A stretch of 64,000 nt of DNA, taken from assembly GCA_036365515.1 (NCBI GenBank), contig CM070874.1:167957297-168021296 (forward strand). Reading direction: 5' to 3'. The DNA is from Torymus aiolomorphi. Its lineage: Eukaryota; Arthropoda; Insecta; Hymenoptera; Torymidae. Positions 21,070 through 31,306 of the stretch are shown here, piece after piece (the stretch's first letter is position 1; the number at the start of each line of letters is the position of its first letter). Below the pieces are notes generated by a model that was not told where the DNA came from, made no database searches, and was given only the letters and a program-made list of their open reading frames with translations. The position numbers and the translations under genes were made by a program.

Positions 21070-22643
21070 AAGGGGTTCATGTACCTAAAATATGTCAAAA
21101 AATAATTTTTTTTTTTTTATTTGATTTTTCAATTATATCTGTTATCCTGAACCTAAAAAAGTTTTGTTCATAAATAAGAAAAAAATTTGAATGTTCGTTA
21201 TAGCTCAAGAAGATAGACACCAATAAAAAGACGAAAAATTTGATTTTCTTTTATTATCTATTTAACGTTAAAGTAACCCACGTTTTAATTTGAAAACTAA
21301 TGGATTAGTTTTTGACCGTAAATATTGACCACTTTACTCGAAATTGACCAGTCAATTTTGATAGCAGTGTACTCTCTTTTTTGTTCCATAACCATAAACT
21401 ATAAGTAATACCTACACATAACAGACTGCTAGCATCAATGTAAACACAGCTGACATCACATAAGCACTGTGATTTTGAACTTCTTTATACAGTATTTCTC
21501 GATGAATTTTAAATTTTTTGCACTCTTGAGTTGATTCGAAAGTAAAGATTCACTATATTATATTTAAAAGTACATCTAATAATTAGTTTGTGAAAGTGTT
21601 TAATACAAGTGGATAGTGAGTGTTTTGTTAAAGTTATAATGTAACTTCAAAATGGGATCGTAGTCTTAGCAGTCTCTATGAATAAAAATTTATTTATATT
21701 AAGATTCAGTTTAATTGAAAAAAGAGAAATACATGTGAGCGAAAGAAAATAAAAACAACAACCTTGGTCAGAAAGTTTTAAAACAGATCACCAATTCTAA
21801 CTCGCTATGATAAAATTAAGTTTACATTTCCTGAATCAGTAATGAATTATTGTAATATCCACCAGATACCTATAGATTTCATATAATACGCCAAAGATAA
21901 TAGTGAAGTAATGATTTCAGAAAATGGACCTACCGCTAATTTATAAATATATTGTACTATTATAAGCTTTGATTGAGATTTTGGATTCGACAAAATGAAA
22001 GATTTTTGTTGTAGAATATTCTACGTTCATCTTACAATTAGTATTTTACTTAATAGTATATTTGATTGCAATGTTTTGGAAAGTCATTTAAGAGTAAGGT
22101 TGGATAAGAAGCCCAAGAGTTCGCATTGCTGTGATATCAAGTTTAAAGGTATGCAAGCCAAGGTGCCAGTATTGTTAATCACCTTTTATAGGGGAACAGA
22201 TCTCAATCTAAGGTAAATGTTTTTCTGATTTATATTGCAATATTATCAATTAAAAATCTGGAGTCAATTTTTGCTTAATTGTTCTCCTTGATTTCAGTTA
22301 CAGAGAATCAGTTAATATTCTATTTGTAAAAAAAAAAAATCTTACTTTAACTGAGTTTCAAAAGATATCTTATAAATAGTAAGATAATTCTGCCACTACT
22401 GTATTTGGCAGAGTTTCATTAATTGTTACAGGTTATTATGTATGAGTTTAGAACGGGTAAGCAATATACTTATTGTAAAATTACATTATATTTAACTATA
22501 AAAACTTATTTTTTATGTTTCAGGAAGGAGAAAAAAATTGGAAACTAGATGGCTCAATATTTTTCAAGTTTTACTGAATTTCCATTTCAAATTTTTTATA
22601 AAATATTGTTTTTAAGACTTTCGCGTAGCTTTTAAAAACAAGT
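21070..22643. mobile_element. older TTAA-site (Kolobok-like) element, left part
   Basis: If BEL and one AAGGG copy are removed, TTAA at 12994-12997 is followed by GGGG and TTCATGTACCT, resembling the GGGGGTCGGACACC start of the element at 16255. The interior near 21440-21620 (AATGTAAACACAGCTGACAT and following) matches the interior of that element near 17180-17340. A 73-residue open frame (21995-22216) with several Cys is unassigned; a transposase remnant is possible but not shown. The element continues past gypsy A at 39991. Confidence 0.6.
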
Positions 22644-23693
22644 TGTAACGCTCTGCTGAGGATCAGGACAGAGGTACGCGGGTTGATCACAGAAATACTT
22701 TAGCTTGACTATAACAATCAAGTTTATTAAGTTCGAATTATCTACAATAACTACTGGGCCACGCCAGGTGCACGCGTCACTTGCACCAGTTTCTTCTCTC
22801 GCGCGGCTAGCATAGCCGAGAGCGCAGAAACCCTACTCTATTACTACAACTACAGCTCCAGCTCGAGCTGCAGCTACGCGAGCTCGGAGTTCACGACTCC
22901 CGACGCGAAGGCGCACACACAAATCACAGGGGGAACGCGGGGAAGGAAAATTGTGCGACAAACCTTGGCCAGGCTTGTTGCTGCTGCGACAGCTTCCTCT
23001 AGAGACATGCTCTCGTCCTCTCCGATGTAGCGTCCTCCGACCACGGTTTCTCGTCGGCGAGGCCACGCAACTTCCAGGCACACTTCCGAGCACTAGCAGT
23101 CACGCGAGCACGCGGCACGGCGGTAAGCAACCGAATGTCTTTTCTGTGTCGGCCGGTCTCGCGCACGCTGCTCCGTTCCGCCGGCTAGTTCGCCGATCGG
23201 CCGTCTTCTTCACCGCGGCGCGAGCGAGCAGTCCCTTGTGGCTGCCGATGCTCGCACGCGCCGTGTGTGTCGGGCGGCCGCGGCAGTGCTGTGCAGCAGT
23301 GTCTCTCTCTATCTCGCTCTCGCTCCCTCTTTCTCTCTTGGCGTCGGCTGCTGCTGTCAGCCGCATGGGAGAGCGCGACTGCTTAGCCCGCTGATGCTAC
23401 AGTTCCAGCTCTCTCCTCGGCCTGCCCATCTCAATGCTCGCTGTTGCTGTTAGTGTGCTGTACATTTCCTCTTCCTCGACGTAGCTGCCGTTGCTCTCGC
23501 TTTCTTCGCTCCAGCTGCTAAGTGAGGAACGACGGGAGAAAAGGGGCGAGGGATCGTGTGCGGAGCAGGGGATGGGACTCGGGCGCGCGTATGTGTGTGT
23601 GCGAACGTTACCGCGCGTCGAGGCGTCGCTCGCCGTGGCCGCCGTGCCTATTTCCCTTCCGCGTTTAAGTGACATGCAATTTGCCGTGTCACA
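22644..23693 (-). repeat. gypsy A 3' LTR
   Basis: On the minus strand it starts TGTGACACGGCAAATTGC at 23693 and ends GAGCGTTACA at 22644. It is 1050 bp against 974 bp for the 5' copy. The difference is mainly in two places, a GCGAAGGCGCACAC-containing segment near 22880-22915 and a segment near 23098-23122 absent from the other copy. Long LTRs with CT-rich tracts. Confidence 0.88.
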
Positions 23694-23712
23694 ACTCCCC
23701 CCTCCTAAACTC
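23694..23712 (-). promoter_or_regulatory. gypsy A polypurine tract
   Basis: On the minus strand TTTAGGAGGGGGGAGT runs directly into the TGTGACAC start of the 3' LTR. Confidence 0.8.
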
Positions 23713-24422
23713 GAAGGGGTCCGCCGACTACCTTCGCACGTTTAATTGTATTCTAATACTACATCTAATTACGGCTCATCCGCCCTAGCTACCTTACTCT
23801 AAGCTAATCGGTATTAGCTACAGCGGTGTGAGTATCATTGTTTGTGTTCATCGTCTTCTTCTGCTGCTGGGCTTAAGTGTAAATCTGTGTGAGTGTAACC
23901 CGGTGAGTGCGTGTCCTGCTCTATGCACCCTGGCGCCAGTAAATTTCAACAATTCTCTCAATCGCAAATACCGAACACGATCGCGAACTCTCACACAACA
24001 CTCCAACATGTTCACTCACGCAAAATTAACATTTTGAGACGAAATTAAAACGACACACTGCCGCAACAGTGACTTACCTGGCCGATCCATTGAGTTACTG
24101 CTCTTTTTGAGCCACGTTCTGGCAACCTAAAATAACATGCCGACTCTATCACGAATAATCAAATTTAGCCAACGATTCATGAGGGTTTCTCTCTGAGGTA
24201 TGTTATTTTATTGCGACTTGCTTAAGGCTTGCTGGTGAGAGAACGCTCTCTCTTACTTAGGAAATCACTGGAAGGGGACAGGTAAGATAAATGAAAAATC
24301 ATCTAGATGAGGTAAGGGGGCTGCTTTATTAGCTTTCGGCTCTCCCTACCGACGCTGCACATACACATTTTATTTGGGGTCTACCCTCTTCCGCTACAGC
24401 TCCAGCTGTAGCTTTTGGAATC
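23713..24422 (-). other. gypsy A 3' untranslated region
   Basis: About 700 bp between the last coding frame and the polypurine tract. I see no gene, in particular no envelope-like frame. Confidence 0.5.
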
Positions 24423-24965
24423 TCACTCTCTCTGACGCTGGCCCCATTCCTGGCAGCAGGTGGGGCAGGTGGCGATGGTGCTGCCCGGACGGCCACACAT
24501 GTAGCATGTGCGCTGGCGGGAGCGGGTGCAATCGACCCGGCTGTGCCCAAACTCGCCGCAATTCCAGCAGCCCGGTCGCACGGTTCCGGCCTCGCGAGAG
24601 GGACGGGCGCTCTCCGGTTTGGGCCACGGCTGCTCCTCCCACAACCACACTTTTGGCGGCTCCACCGCGTCGAACCGCTCTTCCTCTTCGGATGGGGGGC
24701 CGGCGAGGCTAGGCAGCGGTCTCCCTCGGCCGCGGCTCCCCGGGAAGGCCCTTGCGGGGCCTTCCTCGCTTCCTCCGGGGCACTGAAGAGGCCCTGGTCC
24801 TGGTTGGAGTGGGGCCAGTCCCGGTAGGAGCAGAACTTCGCTCCGGCGACCCCGGCCTCGTCCTCGGCCTAGCTGTCGCGGGGGCTGGGGTGACGGTGGG
24901 CGCGCGCAGTGCGCGGCCCTGCCGATGGCCAGGTACGACACGTACTCGTCGTCCGACGAATCCAT
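24423..24965 (-). CDS. gypsy A 3' open frame with CCHC zinc knuckles
   Basis: A 180-residue frame starts at a Met (24965) inside the pol C-terminal region but in a different frame. It begins MDSSDDEYVSYLAIGR, continues through an Arg/Gly/Pro-rich segment and an acidic part (SEEEERFDAVE), and ends with two knuckles, CWNCGEFGHSRVDC and CYMCGRPGSTIATC (about residues 132-168). The first is a canonical CCHC; the second has Thr where His is expected. Zinc knuckles normally belong to gag; a second set downstream of integrase is unusual. It may be an accessory nucleic-acid-binding protein, or the true pol C-terminus joined by a frameshift. Confidence 0.5.
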   Translation of the reverse strand: MDSSDDEYVSYLAIGRAAHCARPPSPQPPRQLGRGRGRGRRSEVLLLPGLAPLQPGPGPLQCPGGSEEGPARAFPGSRGRGRPLPSLAGPPSEEEERFDAVEPPKVWLWEEQPWPKPESARPSREAGTVRPGCWNCGEFGHSRVDCTRSRQRTCYMCGRPGSTIATCPTCCQEWGQRQRE

Positions 24966-26150
24966 TTACTAAAACAACAGGAGTCTGGGTTGTAACTTGG
25001 TCTCCTGGCGATTGGACATTTCTTGGCGGCGTATACCTTTTTAAATCATTCACGAATACTTTCATCCGCCGCTTCGAGTCAAGATCCTCCACCAAGTACA
25101 CCACTGGAGAGTAGACTTCTACCACCTTAGCCGGTCCAACAAACCTAGGTGCTTGCTTAGCTGCAAATCGGTCCTCTGCGGACGCTAGCACATGGTTTCG
25201 GCGCCTCACGAGGTCTCCGACTTGGTAGAGGATCTCTCGTCGGTTTTTGTTGTAATTCCGCGCTTGCCTTGCTACAGCTTTATCCATGTGTCTGCATACC
25301 AAATCATGCAAGGCAGGCAGTCGGCTGGCTCTTGTCTTCCATTTATCCGCATCAGGAGGAGAGGTAGGAATAGGATTTTCCAGGTGATTCCGGAGTAAGG
25401 TGGAGGGGACAGGATTACGCTAAGTTTAAAAACGCGGGAGACACCCCTAACGACGAGTGCACGGCACTATTTAACGCGAAGCACAACTCGCTCAAGTGCA
25501 GATCCCAATCTCTATGATCATCGGTTACAAAGCTATTGATCATCGGTCGTAAATTCCGGTTTACTCTTTCCACCGGGTTTGCTTGAGCGTGGAATTCCAT
25601 ATTCATCTAACCTTTCTGTCACCAAGCGGTTAGCGAATTCTGTGCCATTATCCGTAAGCAGAACCCGGGGACAACCCCAACGATTTACGATCAATTCTTC
25701 AAAAGCTTTCACCACCGATTTCGCATCGGCTTTCCTCAAAGCTTACAACTCAACGTACCTGGTGAATAGGTCTTCGAAAACAATTATGTATCTTTGACCA
25801 GTACGCGAAGGGGGTTTTGGACCCATTATATCAGCGGCAACTACTACCCATGGACCTTCAATGTTGCGCTCGATCATCAGCCCCGCTGGAGCTTGTTGAG
25901 AGCCTTTGTGAGCTTGACATACTTGGCACGCTGCTACATACCAACATACATCTCTATAGTAGCCTGGCCAGTAGTAGTACGTCGCTACTCTCGCAAAGGT
26001 CTTATCTACGCCTAAGTGACCTGCTTGTGGAGTGTTATGAGCTTCAGCTAGAGCTTTTCCTCGATCTGCTTCAGGGAGGACGAGCTTCCACGCATCCATG
26101 TCCGGCAGCAATGGATCTACAGTCTTATTCGGACGATGCGCATACAGCAA
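24709..26150 (-). pseudogene. gypsy A integrase, broken
   Basis: The first piece (26150-25743) has the HHCC zinc domain (HNTPQAGHLG, CQVCQAHKG) and the first catalytic Asp in AADIMGPKP. It ends in a TAA just after RYVEL; the same frame continues with the second Asp in LLTDNGTEF. A frameshift near 25600 leads to the catalytic Glu block (QANPVERVNRNLR) and a stop near 25415. Another break precedes the C-terminal domain (25311-24709), which reads YQVGDLVRRRNHVL, RFVGPAKVVEVYSPVVYLV and NDLKRYTPP, and ends in a Pro/Arg-rich tail. It would join cDNA to host DNA; this copy has at least three lesions. Confidence 0.8.
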
Positions 26151-26165
26151 GCCATGTACTACCTT

Positions 26166-27050
26166 CTAATCCGGGTATTTTCTTGGGTTTTTCTCGATAT
26201 TGCTGATTTTCTCTTGATACCATGGATCTTCAGCTGTAGCAGTGGCGATAGCTGCAAGCTCATAATTTCCCTCCCAAGCACGCGAAAGCGCCTCCGGAAC
26301 TTTGTGCAGCGCTCCCTTACGGTATACAAATTCAATGTTGTACATTTCCAGAACCGTATTCCATCTGGCTAATCGACCAGCTGGGTCTTTGAGGTTATTT
26401 AACCATAACAGGCTGTGGTGGTCGGTGATGACCGTAAATTTCTCACCTAGCAAATAACCTCGCAGCCTCACGACGGACCATAAGACGGCGAGACACTCCT
26501 TCTCAGTGACAGTATAATTTCTCTCTGCCTTCGACAGGGTCCTACTCACAAAATAGATAGGGTACTCCTCGCCATCAAATACCTGCGTCAGTACTCCAGC
26601 TATAGCATAATCACTCGCATCTGTTTGCAGAGTGAAGGGTAGCGACAGATCTGGCCTTGCAAGCACAGGGGCTTGCGTCAGTGCGAGCTTCAGCTTCTCA
26701 AACGCTTGCTGTTGCTCCTCATGCCACTGCCACCGAACATCCTTCCTCAGCAGCTTGGTTAGCGGCGCTTTATACCCTGCTAAGTGAGCTATGAATCTGG
26801 AGTACCAGCCAATCATGCCGAGAAATCTCCTCAGCTGCCTGATGTTGAGGGGTGCTGGATACTCGAGAATGGGCTTCACCTTATCCTCGTCCATCTTTAA
26901 ACCATCCTCGTTGACGACGTAGCCTAAATACTTAACCTCAGCACAACAAAACTCAGACTTTGCGAGATTAATTTGTAGATTGGCTTCTCTTAACGCCGTA
27001 AGCACGATCTCCATCCACTTAGTGTGCTCCTCAAAGGAGGGTGAGACGAT
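26166..27050 (-). pseudogene. gypsy A reverse transcriptase C-part and RNase H
   Basis: The frame starts at the junction with element B and reads SPSFEEHTKWMEIVLTAL, KYLGYVVNEDGLK, RRFLGMIGWYSRF, then the RNase H blocks LPFTLQTDASDYAIAGVL, FVSRTLSKAERNY, TEKECLAVLW and ITDHHSLLWL. The linker toward integrase follows, with a stop at 26166. This half is intact as a frame; its other half is at 34513-35813, separated only by the B insertion and its AATT duplication. Confidence 0.85.
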
Positions 27051-27054
27051 AATT

Positions 27055-27769
27055 TGTAACGTACCTAAGTAATGACATCTCTCAGATTTTAATCTATACC
27101 TTAATAATTGAGTCAACTTGTATGAAACTAGATGTCGTTACTTGGTAGTTATTAACAATTTTTTAAGAGTTCGTGTACTGGACTCGAGCATACAATCGGG
27201 ATGGGAGTAGCCCCGATCTCAGGGTTAGATACCGGCGCGCAATGTGCCGGAGTCCGTGTCGTCGATACAGAGAGGTGGTAGGTGCAGGTAAGTCGTTAGC
27301 GCTGAGTCGCTGCGACCGTGCTGCTTAGGTGATACGGGTAAGTAGTCGGCGTAGAGGGCCAACTACCGTGCCGTGTGAGAAGAGAGGAGCCGGGTAAATA
27401 GTCGACGCAGAGGGCCGACTATCGTGCCGTGGGAGGTGGTGCGGGTGGAGACCAGTCTGGTGACAACGGGCTCAATGGGCGCGGCACATACCTCATGCGG
27501 CGTGCAATCTGCCGCAGCTTTAAAAAGTCCTCGATCGGCGGTCGGCGAATCGGCGTTGGCACGTATTGTTTTAATTCATGCCGAGAGGTAGATGGAGTTG
27601 GTGGTGGTGGCGTTTCCTCGCTCTCCCTAGTGGTTTGGACGGACCGGCTGACCATATGTGGCCTCGCCTGTACCGCTCGTCCGCCCCGGTATGCGCCGCG
27701 GGTTGGAGCCCAGGGTCTCCCTGACGCCGCCTTTACTGCTACGCACTCTATATTAAAGGGTGGCCATAT
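27055..27769 (-). repeat. gypsy B 3' LTR
   Basis: The U5 end (27055, ...GGTACGTTACA on the minus strand) is certain. Positions 27055-27640 match 33313-33913 with few differences, including a ~15-bp insertion in the other copy near 33390. The U3 start is inferred at about 27769, where the minus strand reads AAAGTGGAAGGG (a likely polypurine tract) followed by TGATATGG. That outer ~130 bp has no counterpart in the 5' LTR. Confidence 0.7.
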
Positions 27770-27838
27770 CACCCTTCCACTTTGGACCGCGGCATCGTGT
27801 TTGTAAAAGTTCTCACGATTTGTACCTTGCTCAGGCAT
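27419..27838 (-). CDS. gypsy B small open frame reading into the 3' LTR
   Basis: A 139-residue frame starts MPEQGTNRENFYKHD upstream of the likely polypurine tract and runs through the LTR. It includes a Pro-rich part (ESEETPPPPTPSTSRHEL) and ends PLSPDWSPPAPPPTAR. The C-terminal ~75 residues are also open in the other LTR copy (33691 onward) with one substitution visible. No family recognised. Conservation of the frame between LTRs may simply reflect their youth; expression is not shown. Confidence 0.35.
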   Translation of the reverse strand: MPEQGTNRENFYKHDAAVQSGRVIWPPFNIECVAVKAASGRPWAPTRGAYRGGRAVQARPHMVSRSVQTTRESEETPPPPTPSTSRHELKQYVPTPIRRPPIEDFLKLRQIARRMRYVPRPLSPLSPDWSPPAPPPTAR

Positions 27839-27964
27839 GGTTGTGAAGCGACTGACGTCCTGTGGCTCGATTTTAATTTTCCTTAAATTACTATTTACAT
27901 CTATACTACTAAGAGTTTCGGTGTATGTTTACCTTCACCGAGACCCTTAGTGAACAATAAATAC

Positions 27965-28534
27965 TTAAAAATAAGGCTTTAGATTTTGTACATGGAACTT
28001 TCCGCGTTCCCTATTTGCTTCTATATCTAACAATACATACGTATCGGGCCCGATTTTTTGCGTAATCGTGTATGGTCCCTCGTATACGTGAAAAAACTTC
28101 GCGATCTTTCTTTCAGCCGCATCTGACACGTTTAGTGATTTCACTAAAACTCTATCGCCTACCTTAAACTCAAAGTGTCGCGTTCGGACGTTTTTTCGGA
28201 ACGCTTGCCTCTTTAAGAATGAATGTGCTCGTTCGCGAGCGAGAAACACTTTTCGTTCATGCGTGATTTTATCTGAATCTACTATAGGCAACCACTTTTC
28301 CGATACCCGCGTAGGCTTGATATTAAAATGGAGCTCCATCGGTGTAAACCCCGTGGTCTCATGATGCGTTACGTTAATAATGTTTTGTATAATCTCAACG
28401 TATCTAGCCCAGCTGGTATGTCGGTCCCTTACGAATGTTCGGAAAAAACGCCCGAGTTCTCGATGTACCCGTTCGACCGGGTTACTTTGTGGGTGTCTGA
28501 TGGAGGAGAATACCGGTTGTATTCCTTTATCCAT
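27965..28534 (-). pseudogene. gypsy B integrase C-terminal half, out of frame with the main pol frame
   Basis: It reads MDKGIQPVFSSIRHPQSNPV with the catalytic Glu in the ERVHRELG block, then the C-terminal domain FKVGDRVLVKSLN, IAKFFHVYEGPYTITQ and FHVQNLKPYF. It overlaps the end of the upstream pol frame by a few bases. The break lies in a run of nine A on the minus strand (near 28541-28549), so a single-base slippage explains the frame change. A sequencing or assembly error in the homopolymer is also possible. Confidence 0.85.
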
Positions 28535-31292
28535 GAGTTTTTTTTTCCCATTTACTTGAAGTAAACTGCGTCCCGTGGTCAGAAAGTATTGCTTTCAGTT
28601 TACCGTATTTGCCAATGTAATCACCGAAGATTTTTCTGATCACCGTCGCGGTGTTCGCTTTTTTTATAGGATACATGACCACGTACTTACTGAATACGTC
28701 TACCGTAGTTAAGAGGTATTTAACGCCCCCCTTTGACGTTGGTAAAGGCCCAAAAAAATCTATTGACAGTGTGTCATTTGGTTCTTCGGTTAATATTGGT
28801 TGGACGTGTTCATTAAGTTTGTATGTTAAATATTTCGTTCGTTGACAAGTATCGCATGTACGAAGTATTGTATAAATTTTTTGTCTTAGTTTCGGCGCAG
28901 AGAAATGTTCGTTTATCATTTTATAAATCTTTGACGAACCAATGTGGCCATGTATCTCATGGGCTTCCCGTATCAAACTATCCAGAAGGCTTTCGGGCAA
29001 CATGAGTCTATTATGATTTAATGCAATTTTTCGCATTAAACCATCTTTGAGCACAAAGCGCTTTTGCATTTTTTCGTCATTTGGAATCTCCGTAATTAAT
29101 TTATTGATATAAGGGTCATTTTCCTGTAATGTCTTCAAATTCTTTAAGTTATTCATCAATTCGCGACTCGGTTTTTGCGCGAGTATCGAAGCGATTATGA
29201 TTTCATTTTCCCGACCCGATTCCTCTGGATAGTCGTGTATCTGACGGCTTAGGTAATCGGCGACGGCGTTCTTGCGTCCCGGCAAGTATACCGGTTCTAA
29301 GCAGAAGTCTTGGATCGCGAGACTCCACCTTCGTAATCTAGCATTATTAAATTTACAATGTTTAAGAAAAGTGAGAGCTTCGTGATCGGTTCGTACGACT
29401 ATTTTCGGTGCCCCCCGTAAGTACGTATCTAAACGTGTTAACGTCCAAACTATAGCTAACATCTCTTTCTCAGTCGTAAAGTAAGAGCATTCACTCCCCT
29501 TCAGCGTACGGCTAACGAACGTGACAATTTGTTCTTCGTTTTGATCGTTTACCTGCGATAGCACCGCAGCTATCGCGTAGTCGCTCGCGTCGGTAGTGAG
29601 TATGAATGGACGTTGTGGGTCCGCGTATTTTAATATGATATGCTCATCGAATATATTTTTAATATCATTGAAAGCTTTTTCGTGCTCGTCTGTCCATTCA
29701 TACTTCTTACCTTGTTTTAACAAGTTTAGAAGCGGAACGGTATGCGCCGAGTAATTTCTCGCGAATTTTGTATAGAAACTAACAAACCCGAGAAATTCCT
29801 GCAATTCCCTGACATTTCTAGGTTTCTTAAAGTTTTTAATTGTTCTAATTTTCTCCGGGTCCGGTTTTACTCCTTCAGGCGTTAAAACATGACCCAGGAA
29901 TTTTATTTCTTCCTGTACTAGCTTTGATTTTTTAAAACTAATCCTTAGGTTGTTTTTTAATAAATTCTCAAATAATGATTTTATATTTTGTAAATGACTA
30001 TCGAAATCTTCTGAAATACATAGTAAGTCGTCTACAAAAGTTATAAGAAAATCTTCGAGTCCCGCAACGGCTAGGTCTAGACCTCTTATTAGCGCGGCGC
30101 TACTCGTTTTTATACCGAATGGTACTACATTAAATTCGTAAACTTTATTGTCGCAGATGAACGCGGTATATTTCCTACTTTCTTCTGAAAGTTTTATTTG
30201 ATGGAAACTACTCGTTAAATCAAAGCTGGATAAAAAGTTTACGTTTCTACATCTTAAAAATATCTCCTCTACACCCGGAGGGGATTCATAATCATTTATC
30301 AATTTTTCGTTTAGTTTGCGTGCATCTAAGCATAGGCGGATTGATCCGTCTTTTTTTATCACAACCACGAGAGGGTTTATATATGGACTCGTTGAACGCC
30401 GAATTATTCCAAGCTCTTGCCATTTGTCGATTTCGATTTTAACTTTATCTCTATAATTTATAGGGATGGGATACGGCTTTGAATAAAAGGGTACATCATC
30501 TTTTATTTTAAAAGTATACTCATAGTTAGATAATAGACCTGGGCATTTCTGAAATACCTCTTTGTATTGTACTATTAAGCACTTAAGTTTATCCCTTTGG
30601 GAATTTTTTAGATTTTTGCATGATTTAACCTTTTCTTCGATTTCTTCTATCGAAACTTCGTAAGAAAGATCGTAAGCAATGAGATCATCGTATGAGTCAG
30701 CGTTTCCGCATTCGGACTCATACGATCGTTCGATTCTAAGAGACGCATACTCTTCTGAGTACATTATGGCCTCCTTATAAGAACAATGAATATATTGATC
30801 GTTAATGGTTAAGAGAATTTCTTCCTTGCCGGTATCTATTAGCATACTAAGAGCCTTTTGCGTATCATATCCAATAATGCATGGTTTGACCAGTTTCGGC
30901 ACTACTATAAATATAATATCTAGTTTTATTTTTGCAATTTCGACATTTAGAAGAACTTGGAGTTTTATTCGCGACGACTTTGCGCCCGTTGCTCCCTTTA
31001 TGAATTTTCCACTTATCGGTAGCTTAGGTCGCATCCCGAATATTTTCGCATTAGCGTAGTAAAATTCCTCGGAGATGCAAGTGATCTCACTTCCCGTATC
31101 AATTAGGGCTTTTACCTCTATGTCTTCGACTTTGATATTTACCTCCGGACAACGCGTTTCTTTCGTATTTAGACCTTTTGGTTCTACATCATACAAAAGA
31201 TTTTCTCGCGGGTCCTCCAGTATAGAAGAGATATCTTTATTACAATTTTTATTCTCCGATCGAGTTGCTTGTTGCGGTTTATTTTTTGACAT
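28527..31292 (-). CDS. gypsy B pol: protease, reverse transcriptase, RNase H, integrase (N-part)
   Basis: A 921-residue open frame. Protease motif ALIDTGSEITCIS is at about residues 60-72. The reverse transcriptase shows SSFDLTSSFHQI and the active site FVDDLLCISE at about residues 420-429, then FLGHVLTPEGVKPDPEK. RNase H shows LTTDASDYAIAAVLSQ, FTTEKEMLAIVW and RTDHEAL. The zinc domain of integrase (HEIHGHIG, CDTCQRTK) and the Asp residues in IDFFGPLP and SDHGTQF follow, all intact, before the homopolymer frameshift. It starts just after the gag stop in another frame, so expression probably needs ribosomal frameshifting. This is the best preserved polymerase gene in the window. Confidence 0.9.
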   Translation of the reverse strand: MSKNKPQQATRSENKNCNKDISSILEDPRENLLYDVEPKGLNTKETRCPEVNIKVEDIEVKALIDTGSEITCISEEFYYANAKIFGMRPKLPISGKFIKGATGAKSSRIKLQVLLNVEIAKIKLDIIFIVVPKLVKPCIIGYDTQKALSMLIDTGKEEILLTINDQYIHCSYKEAIMYSEEYASLRIERSYESECGNADSYDDLIAYDLSYEVSIEEIEEKVKSCKNLKNSQRDKLKCLIVQYKEVFQKCPGLLSNYEYTFKIKDDVPFYSKPYPIPINYRDKVKIEIDKWQELGIIRRSTSPYINPLVVVIKKDGSIRLCLDARKLNEKLINDYESPPGVEEIFLRCRNVNFLSSFDLTSSFHQIKLSEESRKYTAFICDNKVYEFNVVPFGIKTSSAALIRGLDLAVAGLEDFLITFVDDLLCISEDFDSHLQNIKSLFENLLKNNLRISFKKSKLVQEEIKFLGHVLTPEGVKPDPEKIRTIKNFKKPRNVRELQEFLGFVSFYTKFARNYSAHTVPLLNLLKQGKKYEWTDEHEKAFNDIKNIFDEHIILKYADPQRPFILTTDASDYAIAAVLSQVNDQNEEQIVTFVSRTLKGSECSYFTTEKEMLAIVWTLTRLDTYLRGAPKIVVRTDHEALTFLKHCKFNNARLRRWSLAIQDFCLEPVYLPGRKNAVADYLSRQIHDYPEESGRENEIIIASILAQKPSRELMNNLKNLKTLQENDPYINKLITEIPNDEKMQKRFVLKDGLMRKIALNHNRLMLPESLLDSLIREAHEIHGHIGSSKIYKMINEHFSAPKLRQKIYTILRTCDTCQRTKYLTYKLNEHVQPILTEEPNDTLSIDFFGPLPTSKGGVKYLLTTVDVFSKYVVMYPIKKANTATVIRKIFGDYIGKYGKLKAILSDHGTQFTSSKWEKKTHG

Positions 31293-31306
31293 GCAGCAAG
31301 CAGCTG

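Noticed and set aside
21995..22216. Cys-containing 73-residue frame as a THAP domain
   Set aside because: Spacing of Cys and His does not fit clearly; not supportable by eye.
22833..24037. Open frames in both gypsy A LTRs
   Set aside because: They are Arg/Ser-rich frames in CpG-rich LTR sequence, differ between the two LTRs by indels, and match nothing I know.
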